Assembly: GCF_001514495.1 (NCBI RefSeq)
Contig: NZ_BCNM01000004.1
Location: 186,001-250,000 of the forward strand
Direction: 5' to 3'
Origin: Paenibacillus pabuli NBRC 13638
GTDB lineage: Bacteria; Bacillota; Bacilli; Paenibacillales; Paenibacillaceae
Length of the DNA: 64,000 bases
The position numbers and the translations under genes were made by a program. The notes beneath the pieces were generated by a model that made no database searches, was not told where the DNA came from, and saw only the letters and a list, made by a program, of their open reading frames with translations. This document shows, piece after piece, positions 44,119 to 53,517 of the stretch; position 1 is the first letter of the stretch; each line of letters opens with the position of its first letter.

Positions 44119-46341
44119 TCAGGTGAAAGTCTTTTGATCAGGATGAGTGAGTTGGAATTGTCCCACAAGCTGTTGCAAAAAGACGGTGATGGCCTCCACA
44201 TTATGGGATGAGTGCTGAACATGGAGCATGTCATTGATAAGTTCGGCCATCTCGGCTTCCACCTCGGCAGAAGTGGAACGGTTATTGTGGCTGATCGCGG
44301 CGATATTCTCCATCAGCACAACAACCTGATCCACAACCTGTGTCCGTTGGGGTTCTTCCGATGTAGCACTTTGGAGTAAACGTGAAGCAGCCTGAACAAG
44401 CGTGGTGCCTTCAGCCAACACCTGATCACCTTCCTTGATGGATTGCGAGGCTGCCCTTGCCGCTACAGAGATATTATCCAGAATCTGATGAATGTCTTCC
44501 GTGGAAGAACGAGATAATTCTGCAAGCTTGCGAATCTCACCAGCAACGACGGCAAATCCGCGTCCGTGTTCGCCGACATGGGCAGCTTCAATGGAAGCAT
44601 TCAAAGCGAGCAGGTTCGTCTGTGCAGAGATTTCATCAATGACAGCGAGCGCGCGGTAGATATCCTGCATGGTTGCCATAAAGGAAAGGATCGTGTGGTT
44701 GGTATCGGATACGGCTCCCGAAATCTGGGTCATTTTGTCACCGATGCGCTCCACTTCCTGACGAGCTACGTCAATCTGTTCTGTAGCAGACACTTCAAGC
44801 TGCTGCAGGGTGAGGCGCATATCGTCTGCGGCTGCTTTGGCCTGATCCAGGTCCTCAAGCTGCTTGCGGATGCCCTGGATCATGGAGCCGAGTTTGAGAT
44901 TTACACGCTCTGTTGTTCCCTGTGTGGTCTCCGTAGACGACTGCATCTGATGCTGGTTGTTCATCACATCCACCGTGGCAAGCTGTACCTTGAGCATGAT
45001 TCCTTCCAGCGAGTCAATCATGTTGTTGATCCATTTGGCCAGTTCACCTGATTCATCCTGGGCAAATGACGACGTATCCAGACGCTGGGTTAGATCTCCC
45101 TTGCCTTCGGCGTTAATGCGAATAAATCGACTGATACGGCGCAAATCATCATGAACCCGCCGAACATGTTTTCGCTGCAGCTGAATTGCAGTCAGGACGC
45201 CATAGATGATATTAAAGGCAGCGATGGCTGCTGCGCTCCATGCACTTCCAGTCAGCACATATACAAGTGTCGCTCCCGCAATGCCTGACAACAGGATATA
45301 CAAGCTGTGCTGCTTGAATTGCCGCCAGCCAATGCTGCGTATCCGATATACTTCCTCCAGGTCGCCTTCACACATCATGCCCCATAGATCCGGACAGTGG
45401 GGAAGCTGGAATGTGATGCCTTTGCCTATAACCGAGATATGTCGATAGTCCGAATAACCAGGGAATGTCACAAACAGATTGGAGCCATTGCGAATCGTAT
45501 TGGCTACACCGGGATGAAGCTCATTGGTGGAAGGGTCGGTAAACATTAACTCAAGTTCGGTATGCTCCATAACAGATACGACGCCCCATTCGGTGGTAAC
45601 GCCATCTTTCAGATTCTCTCCATGGGTGAACGTATGATCCTCGAAGCGACTGCGGGACAGGGCAGTGCCCGGTTGAAGTGTGGGGCGCAGTTTCGATTCA
45701 GCCATGAAGAGATAATTGTCACCGGAATCGGGATAGATATGGCCGGATTCACGCTGAATCAGATCGCCCAACACATCATTTGGCACACGGCTGCACAGGG
45801 AACCGATATAGCGATCCTGTTCCATAATAGGTACGATAAACATCAGGGTTACATCGTCATGAAAGGTAGAAGAGCGGGGCCCGATTTCTAATGTGATTGG
45901 ATCAGAATAAGGTCCGAACAGGCACTTTTGTCCGTTGATATCTGCCTGGGCATACCTCAGTCCCGGCCCAATCAAAGCATTTCCATCTTCATAGATTTGT
46001 CCAATATGTTTCTTGTATGTAGAATATACAACCTGGTTTTGCTCATTCAGTATAAAAAGCTCAGTGCTATCCGAAGCACGTATATAACTTGCTGCGAACC
46101 ATGTTTCTAGCGTCTGTCCATCGGCCATGTCTTGCAGCATCCCCTGTGGCTGAGCCCCCCGTACTTGCTGAAGCAAACGATCCAGGTGATTCCACTGCTC
46201 ATGAGCCCAATCCATCAAAAGCTGCCGTCGAGTCTCGGCGATCCCCTCAAAGGTTTCTTCCACATCCTGCTGAATATGTGCATTCAACCGATACGACCGC
46301 CACAGCGGCCACCCTTTTCTCCATCCCAGCCAATCAAACAT
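44119..46341 (-). CDS. Large chemotaxis receptor with N-terminal sensor and internal membrane hairpin
   Basis: A 740-residue methyl-accepting chemotaxis protein. Residues 1-330 carry a PDC/Cache-like sensor ([41 protein letters not shown]) with no membrane segment before it. Two close hydrophobic segments lie near 350-395 ([36 protein letters not shown]). A HAMP-like region and a full signalling domain follow, with the tip [27 protein letters not shown]. With only a membrane hairpin, both ends should be cytoplasmic, unlike classical receptors. The start is the ATG at 46341 (GGGGTGG upstream); a GTG at 46350 is possible. Confidence 0.88.
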   Translation of the reverse strand: MFDWLGWRKGWPLWRSYRLNAHIQQDVEETFEGIAETRRQLLMDWAHEQWNHLDRLLQQVRGAQPQGMLQDMADGQTLETWFAASYIRASDSTELFILNEQNQVVYSTYKKHIGQIYEDGNALIGPGLRYAQADINGQKCLFGPYSDPITLEIGPRSSTFHDDVTLMFIVPIMEQDRYIGSLCSRVPNDVLGDLIQRESGHIYPDSGDNYLFMAESKLRPTLQPGTALSRSRFEDHTFTHGENLKDGVTTEWGVVSVMEHTELELMFTDPSTNELHPGVANTIRNGSNLFVTFPGYSDYRHISVIGKGITFQLPHCPDLWGMMCEGDLEEVYRIRSIGWRQFKQHSLYILLSGIAGATLVYVLTGSAWSAAAIAAFNIIYGVLTAIQLQRKHVRRVHDDLRRISRFIRINAEGKGDLTQRLDTSSFAQDESGELAKWINNMIDSLEGIMLKVQLATVDVMNNQHQMQSSTETTQGTTERVNLKLGSMIQGIRKQLEDLDQAKAAADDMRLTLQQLEVSATEQIDVARQEVERIGDKMTQISGAVSDTNHTILSFMATMQDIYRALAVIDEISAQTNLLALNASIEAAHVGEHGRGFAVVAGEIRKLAELSRSSTEDIHQILDNISVAARAASQSIKEGDQVLAEGTTLVQAASRLLQSATSEEPQRTQVVDQVVVLMENIAAISHNNRSTSAEVEAEMAELINDMLHVQHSSHNVEAITVFLQQLVGQFQLTHPDQKTFT

Positions 46342-46660
46342 GCGGACCACCCCGATTTCTGATTTTAAAATGTCTTGCGAGACTGTGCGAGAACGTAATT
46401 ACCTAGCCAGTATGGGCGACGGACGAGGATCAATGACACCGCCTTCATTCTTCCAGAACCAGACACCGTATCGAGGCGAGATTTCACGTCCTTCTATATG
46501 AGCATTCTGCAAAAAAATGCTGTTATCAATGTTTATACAAGAAAATGAACAAGAATACGAGGGTATATGTCATATTTTCCGAATATTCCATCAATAAATA
46601 CAAATGATTATGCGCCTTTGTTTGGAGAAGTATCCTCCATATGAGTCAAAGAGATGTTAG
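46342..46660. other. Intergenic stretch between receptor gene and pyrimidine operon
   Basis: AT-rich, presumably holding the minus-strand promoter of the receptor gene. No hairpin or reading frame stood out. Confidence 0.4.
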
Positions 46661-46666
46661 ACAACG

Positions 46667-46819
46667 TACATGAAAGTTAACATGCTTAGTACGGAGAATG
46701 GAGCCCATTTTACACTGTGTAACATGAACGAGCCCATTCTTAAAACAGTCTGTATAATGTAATCCCCGCCCAAAGTTATATAGTATTATCTAACAAGCAA
46801 AACCTGTTACGTTCATGTA
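46667..46819 (+). promoter_or_regulatory. Control region of the pyrimidine operon with repeated motifs
   Basis: The motif WACATGAAMG occurs at 46667-46676, 46721-46730 and inverted at 46810-46819. GAGCCCATT is repeated directly at 46701-46709 and 46730-46738. TATAAT (46753-46758) has no matching -35, suggesting an activator-dependent promoter. A CCTTGGT core near 46838 resembles part of the B. subtilis PucR site. The PucR-type regulator at 59029 is the natural candidate to bind here. Confidence 0.5.
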
Positions 46820-46884
46820 GATAAACCTTCCATTCAGCCTTGGTGTGAACAGATAGCCAACTTCCCGCGAAAAGGAGAATGCCC

Positions 46885-47700
46885 ATGTCCCCCACGACTG
46901 CCCCCGACATCTGCCATATTGAGCTGGATCATGTATCTGTAGTATTTGGCAGTGGAACACAACAGGTTACCGCGTTGTCCGACGTTACATTTCAAATTCA
47001 TTCCAATGAATTCGTCTCCCTGCTTGGCCCGTCAGGTTGTGGCAAGTCTACGCTGCTGCGACTCGTAGCCGACCTGCTCCAGCCCACCACGGGCAGCATC
47101 CGTGTTGCCGGGGAGGAACCGGAGCGGGCGCGATTGCAGCGTCAATTCGGTATCGTCTTCCAGACCCCGGCTCTGTTCGATTGGCGCACGGTACGTCATA
47201 ATGTTGAACTTCCACTGGAGCTGCTCGGCACAAGCCGGAAGGAGTGCCGCCGCATGAGTGGTGAACTGCTTGAAATGGTCGGGCTGACCCGCTTCGCTGA
47301 CCATTACCCATGGCAGCTTAGTGGGGGTATGCAGCAGCGGGTAGCCATAGCGCGGGCACTTGCGCTTGATCCTCCATTGCTGCTTATGGATGAACCATTC
47401 TCCGCGCTCGATGAATTCACGAAAGAGAAGCTGCAGCTGGAGCTGCTCGATATTAAGCGTTCTACAGGCAAGACATTCCTGTTCGTCACACACAGTATCC
47501 CTGAAGCCGTATTTTTGTCTGACCGCATCATCGTCCTCTCCGCACACCCCGGCCAGGTACATTCCATTCATTCTGTCACATTGCCTGCCGTGCGGGATCG
47601 TGAGCTGAGGGAAACCGAAGCCTTTTACCGCATGATGACGACGATCCGCAATTGTTTCTATGAGGAGCGTGATCCAATCCATGTTCCTGCACATAAGTAA
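46885..47700 (+). CDS. ABC transporter ATP-binding protein (NitT/TauT family)
   Basis: A 271-residue ATPase of the nitrate/taurine/pyrimidine importer type. Walker A is GPSGCGKST (near residue 52), the signature WQLSGGMQQRVAIARALA (near 143), Walker B LLLMDEPFSALD, and the switch His VTHSIPEA. An ATG at 46879 overlaps the ribosome binding site AAAGGAG; the ATG at 46885 has proper spacing. It is the first gene of a long co-directional series with a binding protein, two permeases and pyrimidine-degrading enzymes, so it should import a pyrimidine or a degradation intermediate. Confidence 0.9.
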   Translation: MSPTTAPDICHIELDHVSVVFGSGTQQVTALSDVTFQIHSNEFVSLLGPSGCGKSTLLRLVADLLQPTTGSIRVAGEEPERARLQRQFGIVFQTPALFDWRTVRHNVELPLELLGTSRKECRRMSGELLEMVGLTRFADHYPWQLSGGMQQRVAIARALALDPPLLLMDEPFSALDEFTKEKLQLELLDIKRSTGKTFLFVTHSIPEAVFLSDRIIVLSAHPGQVHSIHSVTLPAVRDRELRETEAFYRMMTTIRNCFYEERDPIHVPAHK

Positions 47701-48493
47701 GCCGGGTTTTCGTTCCTGGGTAGCCATCTGGATCTTGTCCGTATTGCTGCTGTGGGAAGGTATCGCCTGGATTCTCCACTTCTTCATGTCGCCCCAGCAG
47801 GCAGCTTCCCGACTGCCTTACCTTCATGAGGTTCTCACCGCCTTGTTTCGTTACTCAGGCACACTGGCTGAACAGGGAGCTGTAACGTTTGGCAATGCTG
47901 CGATTGGTTTCATGGGAGGAACAGTACTGGGTCTGCTGCTGGGCCTGCTCATGAGTGTGTCGGTTTGGGTGGAGCGCACCCTGTCTCCCTATGTCATCTC
48001 GTCACAGATGGTGCCCGTTATCGGCCTTGCCCCCATTGTCTACGGCATTATCCATAACGCCGAGTGGGCCCGAATTGTCATGGCGGCGTACGTCACGTTC
48101 TTCCCGATCATCATCCACACACTCAAAGGCCTGAAAAGTGCAGCGCCGGAACATCTGGAGCTTATGCGTTCCTGTGGAGCTTCCCTGCCTGCACGTTATA
48201 TCAAATGTTTGCTGCCTTCTGCCTTGCCGGGTCTGTTCTCCGGTATGAAAATTGCTGCTCCGCTCGCGGTCACCTCCTCCATTGTGGTGGAACTGATGGG
48301 AGCCCCGGATGGACTTGGCGTGTTAATGGTCAGTTCCTTGTATTACGGCAGTGCCCAAACCGGTATGTTCTGGGCTACCATCATGCTCAGCATAGGCATT
48401 GGACTCATCTCGTATCTTGCCATCAGCCTCGCTGAGCGCTGGCTGACCCCCTGGCAGCCTGAATTTAGAGCCAAGGGAGGGCGTGCTGCATGA
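47681..48493 (+). CDS. ABC transporter permease (SsuC/TauC-like), first
   Basis: A permease of about 270 residues with six hydrophobic segments. The conserved cytoplasmic loop reads ELMRSCGASLPARYIKCLLPSALPGLFSGMKIA (near residue 170), typical of NitT/TauT permeases. The frame starts at 47660 inside the ATPase gene. The ATG at 47681, with GAGGAG 13 bases before it, or the upstream ATG are both possible. The two genes overlap, indicating coupled translation. It pairs with the next permease. Confidence 0.87.
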   Translation: MFLHISKPGFRSWVAIWILSVLLLWEGIAWILHFFMSPQQAASRLPYLHEVLTALFRYSGTLAEQGAVTFGNAAIGFMGGTVLGLLLGLLMSVSVWVERTLSPYVISSQMVPVIGLAPIVYGIIHNAEWARIVMAAYVTFFPIIIHTLKGLKSAAPEHLELMRSCGASLPARYIKCLLPSALPGLFSGMKIAAPLAVTSSIVVELMGAPDGLGVLMVSSLYYGSAQTGMFWATIMLSIGIGLISYLAISLAERWLTPWQPEFRAKGGRAA

Positions 48494-49440
48494 TGAATGA
48501 AGGTACGGTGGTAAGCCGCAAAGGTGAGGAGGGGGCGACGGTCGCTATATCTGGTGCGGCATCCATTGGGGAGTCTATCGGGGATTCGATTAGGGTACCC
48601 CCTGCCTCAGGCCTCGATATCCATGGCCAACAGGGACAAGCCGGACAGAAACGGTTGGGCAGTCGCGCTAACGGAAGTTCAATTGGTCTGCGTCTGCTGC
48701 CGTGGCTTGCCGGAACCTTATTTCTTACCCTGTGGCAATTTCGGGTGTTTCATCAGCTATTCTCCCTTGAAAGTTACCAACTGCCTGTGCCATCGGCGAT
48801 TGCAGTGTCCATCAGGGAAAACGCAGAGATGCTCTTCCGATATGCGCTCTATAGCGGAACGGAGATGCTGGGTGGCTTTCTGCTAGGCTCCCTGCTGGGG
48901 GCCCTGGCCGCCGCGGGGGCATCCTTCTTCGCGACGAGCGGCAGAGCAGCGGTTGCCGTGATGTCAGCACTGAACGCCGTTCCGATAGTTGCGCTGGCTC
49001 CGATTATGAACAACTGGTTTGGGGACGGTATATGGTCCCGTATCGCCGTCGTGGCTGTAATTACGATGGCTGCCATGGCTGTGAGTTTATTCAAGGGATT
49101 GACTTCGATTCAGCCACAATACATTGATCTGATGGGTGGTCTTGCCGCCAGCAGGATGCAGGTTTTCGTGAAGCTTCGCTGGCCACATGCGCTGCCTTCC
49201 CTCTTCGCAGGTCTGAAAATTAATATGTCAACCAGCATTATTGGCGCCATTGTGGGTGAATTTTTCATTGCATCCCAGGGGCTGGGTTACTTGCTTTCGG
49301 ATCAGATTCGACTGGCGAACATGCCGCTTGCCTGGTCCTGTATTGTCATCGCAGCGGCTCTCGGCATTGTGTTGTATGAAGTCGTCGTTCTGGCCGAGAA
49401 ACGGCTGATCCCGTGGAATCGTGCACGTACAGATCCGTAA
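48490..49440 (+). CDS. ABC transporter permease (SsuC/TauC-like), second, with N-terminal extension
   Basis: A 316-residue permease overlapping the first by four bases (ATGA). The membrane part begins only near residue 68 (LLPWLAGTLFLTLWQF). Before it lies a polar, Gly/Ser-rich tail not seen in ordinary family members. The conserved loop DLMGGLAASRMQVFVKLRWPHALPSLFAGLKIN and IVGEFFIASQGLGYLL are present. It forms a heterodimer with the preceding permease. Confidence 0.87.
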   Translation: MMNEGTVVSRKGEEGATVAISGAASIGESIGDSIRVPPASGLDIHGQQGQAGQKRLGSRANGSSIGLRLLPWLAGTLFLTLWQFRVFHQLFSLESYQLPVPSAIAVSIRENAEMLFRYALYSGTEMLGGFLLGSLLGALAAAGASFFATSGRAAVAVMSALNAVPIVALAPIMNNWFGDGIWSRIAVVAVITMAAMAVSLFKGLTSIQPQYIDLMGGLAASRMQVFVKLRWPHALPSLFAGLKINMSTSIIGAIVGEFFIASQGLGYLLSDQIRLANMPLAWSCIVIAAALGIVLYEVVVLAEKRLIPWNRARTDP

Positions 49441-49550
49441 AGCTCATTAAAATGCGAATGCCAACCATCCACAGATGGATTGAGCTGGCGAAACAGCAGG
49501 CTTCACAGTACGGATTGAAAATCCTTATATAAACAGGGGGTGTTCTGTAT

Positions 49551-50627
49551 ATGTACAAAACGTTAAAACCGGGTTTTCTGGTGTTGGTACTGTTGGTCGT
49601 TACCATACTGGGAGCGTGTTCCGCGAAATCGGATCCGTCTGTCACCCCTGCTGCTGCAAGCACGGAGGGAGGGGAAAGCACAGCTCAACCCTTAACCAAA
49701 GTGAAAATTCAGCTCAAATGGGTGCCGCAGGCTCAGTTCGCCGGAATATATGCCGCCAAGGAGAAAGGTTTTTTTGCAGATGAAGGTATTGATGCCGAGA
49801 TCATTCCGGGTGGCCCGGATATCGTGATTGAACAGCAGGTGGTCAACGGTGCGGCCGATGTGGGCATCACCGGGGTAGACAGTTTGCTGGTTAGCCGGGA
49901 TAACGGTCTTCCACTCGTCTCCCTCGCCCAGATTTCGCAGAAGAGCAGTTATCGATTAATTGCCAAGAAGTCCGCAGGCATAACCGACCCGGCCCTGATG
50001 AAAGGCAAGAAAGTGAGCACATGGTTCGGCAGTCAGCAGTTTCAGGTTCTCGCCTTTATGGAGAAGAATGGCCTTGATCCGAAGAAAGATATTGAACTGG
50101 TGAAGCAGGGTTTCACGATGGATCAGTTCTTCAACGATCAGGTGGATGTCGCCACGGCGACGATCTATAACGAATATCACGTGGTACTGGAAAGTGGGAC
50201 GAAGGAGTCGGATCTGGATGTATTCAACATTGAAGATGCCGGGGTAGGCATGCTGGAGGATACGCTGATCGCAAAGAAGGATTGGGTGGACAGCAATAAA
50301 GAACTTGCGGTGAAAGTAACCCGGGCCATTCTGAAAGGCTGGAACTATGCCATCGACAATCAGAATGAAACGGTGGATATCGTGATGAAAAACGTAACGG
50401 ACGGCAGCACCACCCGTGAACATCAGGTGACCATGCTGGAAGAGATTGCGAAGCTGATTCGCCCGGAAGGATTTACAGAGAAACAGGTAGGCGGTTTTGT
50501 GGATGAATCGTTTACCCGGACTGCGGATATTGCCTTGAAATATGGTCTGATCAAGAAAGCTGCCAATCTGGACGAAGCACTGGAGAAGAGCATCTATGAA
50601 GAAGCGGTGAAGGATGTGACGAAATAA
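49551..50627 (+). CDS. NMT1/THI5-like substrate-binding lipoprotein
   Basis: A 358-residue extracellular binding protein with a lipobox signal peptide (VTILGAC, lipidated Cys near residue 24). The NMT1 fold is shown by VKIQLKWVPQAQFAGIYAAKEKGFFADEGI and the following GGPDIVIEQQVVNGAADVGI. Relatives bind pyrimidine-like compounds (thiamine precursors, riboflavin, hydroxymethylpyrimidine). With the enzymes downstream, uracil, thymine or a dihydropyrimidine is a sensible ligand. CAGGGGG lies before the ATG. It is fourth in the operon. Confidence 0.9.
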   Translation: MYKTLKPGFLVLVLLVVTILGACSAKSDPSVTPAAASTEGGESTAQPLTKVKIQLKWVPQAQFAGIYAAKEKGFFADEGIDAEIIPGGPDIVIEQQVVNGAADVGITGVDSLLVSRDNGLPLVSLAQISQKSSYRLIAKKSAGITDPALMKGKKVSTWFGSQQFQVLAFMEKNGLDPKKDIELVKQGFTMDQFFNDQVDVATATIYNEYHVVLESGTKESDLDVFNIEDAGVGMLEDTLIAKKDWVDSNKELAVKVTRAILKGWNYAIDNQNETVDIVMKNVTDGSTTREHQVTMLEEIAKLIRPEGFTEKQVGGFVDESFTRTADIALKYGLIKKAANLDEALEKSIYEEAVKDVTK

Positions 50628-50634
50628 ATACGTG

Positions 50635-50683
50635 TGGAGCGTTCAGAAGAGGGTACTGCAATCGGAGTAGTCTAGTGTAAAGT
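50635..50683 (+). repeat. Dispersed intergenic repeat, partial copy D
   Basis: GGAGCGTTC followed by CTGcaATCGGAGTagTCtAGTGT resembles both ends of copy A (25901) with the hairpin centre missing. It lies in the 85-base gap before the aminotransferase gene. Confidence 0.5.
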
Positions 50684-50712
50684 CTATAGGTTCTTGGAGA
50701 GGAGGGTGACGA

Positions 50713-52086
50713 ATGAGCTCAGTGGATCAGCAGCCCCAGTCGCTTGGCGGTACGAAGGAAGAGTGGCTGGAGAAAGATCGCAAATATGTGTGGCATCACA
50801 TCTCGCCTCATAACGATCATCCCATGATTGCCGTTAGCGGGGAGGGCAGCTGGATTACGGATCAGGATGGCACACGGTATCTGGATGCCATGTCGGGACT
50901 GTGGTGTGTGAACGTGGGTCACGGGCGCGAGGAGATTGCCCGAAGTGCCTATGAGCAGATGAAAGCACTCGCGTACGTGCCCATGACCCAGAGCCATGAG
51001 CCGGGGATTTTGCTGGCAGAGAAGCTGAATGACTGGCTGGGGGGAGATTATCGGATCTTCTTTTCCAACTCGGGTTCAGATGCGAATGAGGTGGCGTTTA
51101 AAATAGCCCGTCAGTTTCATCACCAGAATGGTGAACCAACCCGTCACAAATTCATCTCCCGTCACCGTGCCTATCACGGCAACTCCATGGGTGCATTGGG
51201 CGCCACGGGGCAAGCCGCCCGCAAAATCAAATATGAGCCGCTGGGCGTAGGCTTTTCCCATGTACCGCCTCCTTATTGCTACCGTTGTCCGTTTGGACGA
51301 AACAAGGATGGATGCGGACTGGAGTGTGCCACTATCTATGAGGAGGTTATTCGCTGGGAAGGGCCGGAGACGGTAGCTGCGGTCATTATGGAACCGGTCA
51401 TTACAGGGGGAGGCATGATTGTCCCGCCTCCGGATTACATGCGGACTGTGCAGGAGATCTGTCAACGCTATGGTGTTCTGCTGATAGTGGATGAGGTCAT
51501 CTGCGGGTTTGGCCGCTCCGGGCAAAAATTCGGTCATCAAAATTACGGGGTGCTGCCTGATATCGTGACGATGGCAAAAGGCATGACGAGCGCGTACGCT
51601 CCACTATCGGCGACAGCTGTTCGAGCGGACTTGTATGACACCTTCAGAGAACCTGGACCCGATTCACATTTTCGTCATGTGAATACGTTTGGGGGCAATC
51701 CCGTATCCTGCCGCGTGGCACTGGTGAATCTCGAAATTCTGGAACGAGAGGATCTGGTCAGCCGTGCAGATGAACTTGGATACCTGCTTCGGGATAAGCT
51801 GGAACCGCTGCTGGAGCTGTCGGTGGTTGGAGATATCCGCACATTCGGCTTCGCCTGCGGGGTGGAGCTGATTGAAGCCGATGGTTCGCCTGCTCATGCG
51901 GATAAGGTCATGAATGTGCTGGCAAGCTGCAAAAAGGACGGTATCCTGATTGGCAAGAACGGCGATACGGTGCCGGGATTTGCGAATATTTTGACTATCT
52001 CTCCGCCGTTTGTCACCACCGAGGAAGAATTGGATCTGATCGCCGTCAGTTTGCTGGCTGCCTTACGCAGTCTGGATGCAGGGTAG
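50713..52086 (+). CDS. Class III aminotransferase, probable beta-alanine transaminase
   Basis: A 457-residue PLP enzyme of the omega-amino acid aminotransferase family. The PLP Lys289 is in IVTMAKGMTSAYAPLS, the Asp of LLIVDEVICGFGR is in place, and the entry region has SGLWCVNVGHGREEIA. A Cys cluster (YCYRCPFGRNKDGCGLEC, near 190) is notable. In reductive pyrimidine catabolism the end products beta-alanine or 3-aminoisobutyrate are removed by such an enzyme, giving malonic semialdehyde. GAGGAGGG precedes the ATG. Its place between importer and amidohydrolases supports the role. Confidence 0.87.
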   Translation: MSSVDQQPQSLGGTKEEWLEKDRKYVWHHISPHNDHPMIAVSGEGSWITDQDGTRYLDAMSGLWCVNVGHGREEIARSAYEQMKALAYVPMTQSHEPGILLAEKLNDWLGGDYRIFFSNSGSDANEVAFKIARQFHHQNGEPTRHKFISRHRAYHGNSMGALGATGQAARKIKYEPLGVGFSHVPPPYCYRCPFGRNKDGCGLECATIYEEVIRWEGPETVAAVIMEPVITGGGMIVPPPDYMRTVQEICQRYGVLLIVDEVICGFGRSGQKFGHQNYGVLPDIVTMAKGMTSAYAPLSATAVRADLYDTFREPGPDSHFRHVNTFGGNPVSCRVALVNLEILEREDLVSRADELGYLLRDKLEPLLELSVVGDIRTFGFACGVELIEADGSPAHADKVMNVLASCKKDGILIGKNGDTVPGFANILTISPPFVTTEEELDLIAVSLLAALRSLDAG

Positions 52087-52191
52087 CCGCAGCTTCCTGA
52101 TAAACACTGCATATGAGAAGAGTGACAGGAGGATCAGCAGATAGGGAATTCCATGGAAAGCACGGTAAATATGCGCAAGGAGGCGAGGAGG

Positions 52192-53472
52192 ATGCAGACT
52201 ACCACCGGGAAAATCATTAATCAGCTGCGTCTGGATGATCAATTGGAACAGTTGTCCCGTATTGGCCGAATTGTGGAGACGGGTGTCTGCCGACTGGCTT
52301 TAACCCCGGAAGACATGGAGGGCATTATCCAGGTTCGTCTCTGGATGGAAGAGGCGGGACTTGCGACTCGCCTTGATCCGTTTGGCAATCTGATTGGTCG
52401 TCTTGAAGGTACAGATTCATCCCTGCCGATCCTCATGATCGGTTCGCATATCGATTCCCAGCCTTATGGCGGTCGGTATGATGGGGCCATCGGCGTCCTT
52501 GGTGCGCTGGAAGCTGTTCAGTGTCTAATGGAGCAAGGCATTCGCCCTCGGATGCCGATTGAGGTCATTGCCTTTTGTGATGAAGAGGGATCTCGTTTTA
52601 ACAAAGGACTATTCGGTTCGCGCGGCATAACCGGCCAGCTGGAAGAGGGAGAACTGGAGCGGACAGACAAAAATGGGGTGACCCGTCGAGAGGCACTGGA
52701 GGCCTTTGGCTGTGCACCGGAACAATTCGCTGAAGCAGTCTATCCCGCGGGCACCATTGGCAGTTATCTGGAGCTGCATATTGAGCAAGGACCTGTACTC
52801 GAATCGCTGGACGCTCCGGTAGGTTTGGTGACGGGCATCTCGGGCCCGCTGTGGCTCACGGTGACAATGAAAGGCATGGCAGGGCATGCCGGTTCCGTTC
52901 CAATGGGGATGCGACATGATGCGCTGGTGGGCAGCGCCAAGGTGATTGCGGCTTTTGACGATATGGTCAGAGAAGATCGGGAAGCTCCGACAGTAGGGAC
53001 CGTGGGGAGCCTCAGTGTGTTCCCAGACTCACGCAACATCATTCCCGAGCAAGTCAGCTTTACGATTGATTTGCGAGATATGGTGATGGAGCGGAGAAAT
53101 CGACTTGAAGGAAGGTTAATGAGCCTCTTGGATGACGTTAGCTCGGAATACGGCCTGACCTACTCCCTGACTGAAGATACCAACAGCGAACCGCGATATT
53201 GTGCAGATCGGATCAAAAATGTCATTCGCTCGTCTGCCGAAGAGATCGGCCTGCCTTTGCCGGAGCTGATGAGTGGTCCGTTCCATGATGCGCTGGCCCT
53301 TTCTTACGTATGTGAGTATGGCATGATCTTTGTTCGCAGCAAGGATGGGATCAGCCATCATCCAAGTGAATACTCTTCGCCAGAGGACATTGCTCTGGGT
53401 ACAGAATTGCTGTACCGCACCATAAGACAGATGTGCAGCCCGGAAATTGCGAATAACGGAACGGACGTGTAA
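52192..53472 (+). CDS. M20-family N-carbamoyl-amino acid amidohydrolase (beta-ureidopropionase / allantoate amidohydrolase type)
   Basis: A 426-residue zinc-dependent amidohydrolase. The metal-binding GSHIDSQPYGGRYDG (near residue 80) and DEEGSRF (near 127) are typical of the hydantoinase/carbamoylase family. Its members include bacterial beta-ureidopropionases, L-carbamoylases and allantoate amidohydrolases. In this operon it could hydrolyse N-carbamoyl-beta-alanine to beta-alanine, CO2 and ammonia. The frame opens at 52153, but AAGGAGG at eight bases favours the ATG at 52192. A nitrilase-type gene of the same possible function follows. Confidence 0.85.
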   Translation: MQTTTGKIINQLRLDDQLEQLSRIGRIVETGVCRLALTPEDMEGIIQVRLWMEEAGLATRLDPFGNLIGRLEGTDSSLPILMIGSHIDSQPYGGRYDGAIGVLGALEAVQCLMEQGIRPRMPIEVIAFCDEEGSRFNKGLFGSRGITGQLEEGELERTDKNGVTRREALEAFGCAPEQFAEAVYPAGTIGSYLELHIEQGPVLESLDAPVGLVTGISGPLWLTVTMKGMAGHAGSVPMGMRHDALVGSAKVIAAFDDMVREDREAPTVGTVGSLSVFPDSRNIIPEQVSFTIDLRDMVMERRNRLEGRLMSLLDDVSSEYGLTYSLTEDTNSEPRYCADRIKNVIRSSAEEIGLPLPELMSGPFHDALALSYVCEYGMIFVRSKDGISHHPSEYSSPEDIALGTELLYRTIRQMCSPEIANNGTDV

Positions 53473-53517
53473 AGGCTGTTCATATCAACCATTTTCCATA
53501 GGAGGGGTTATGACGTT

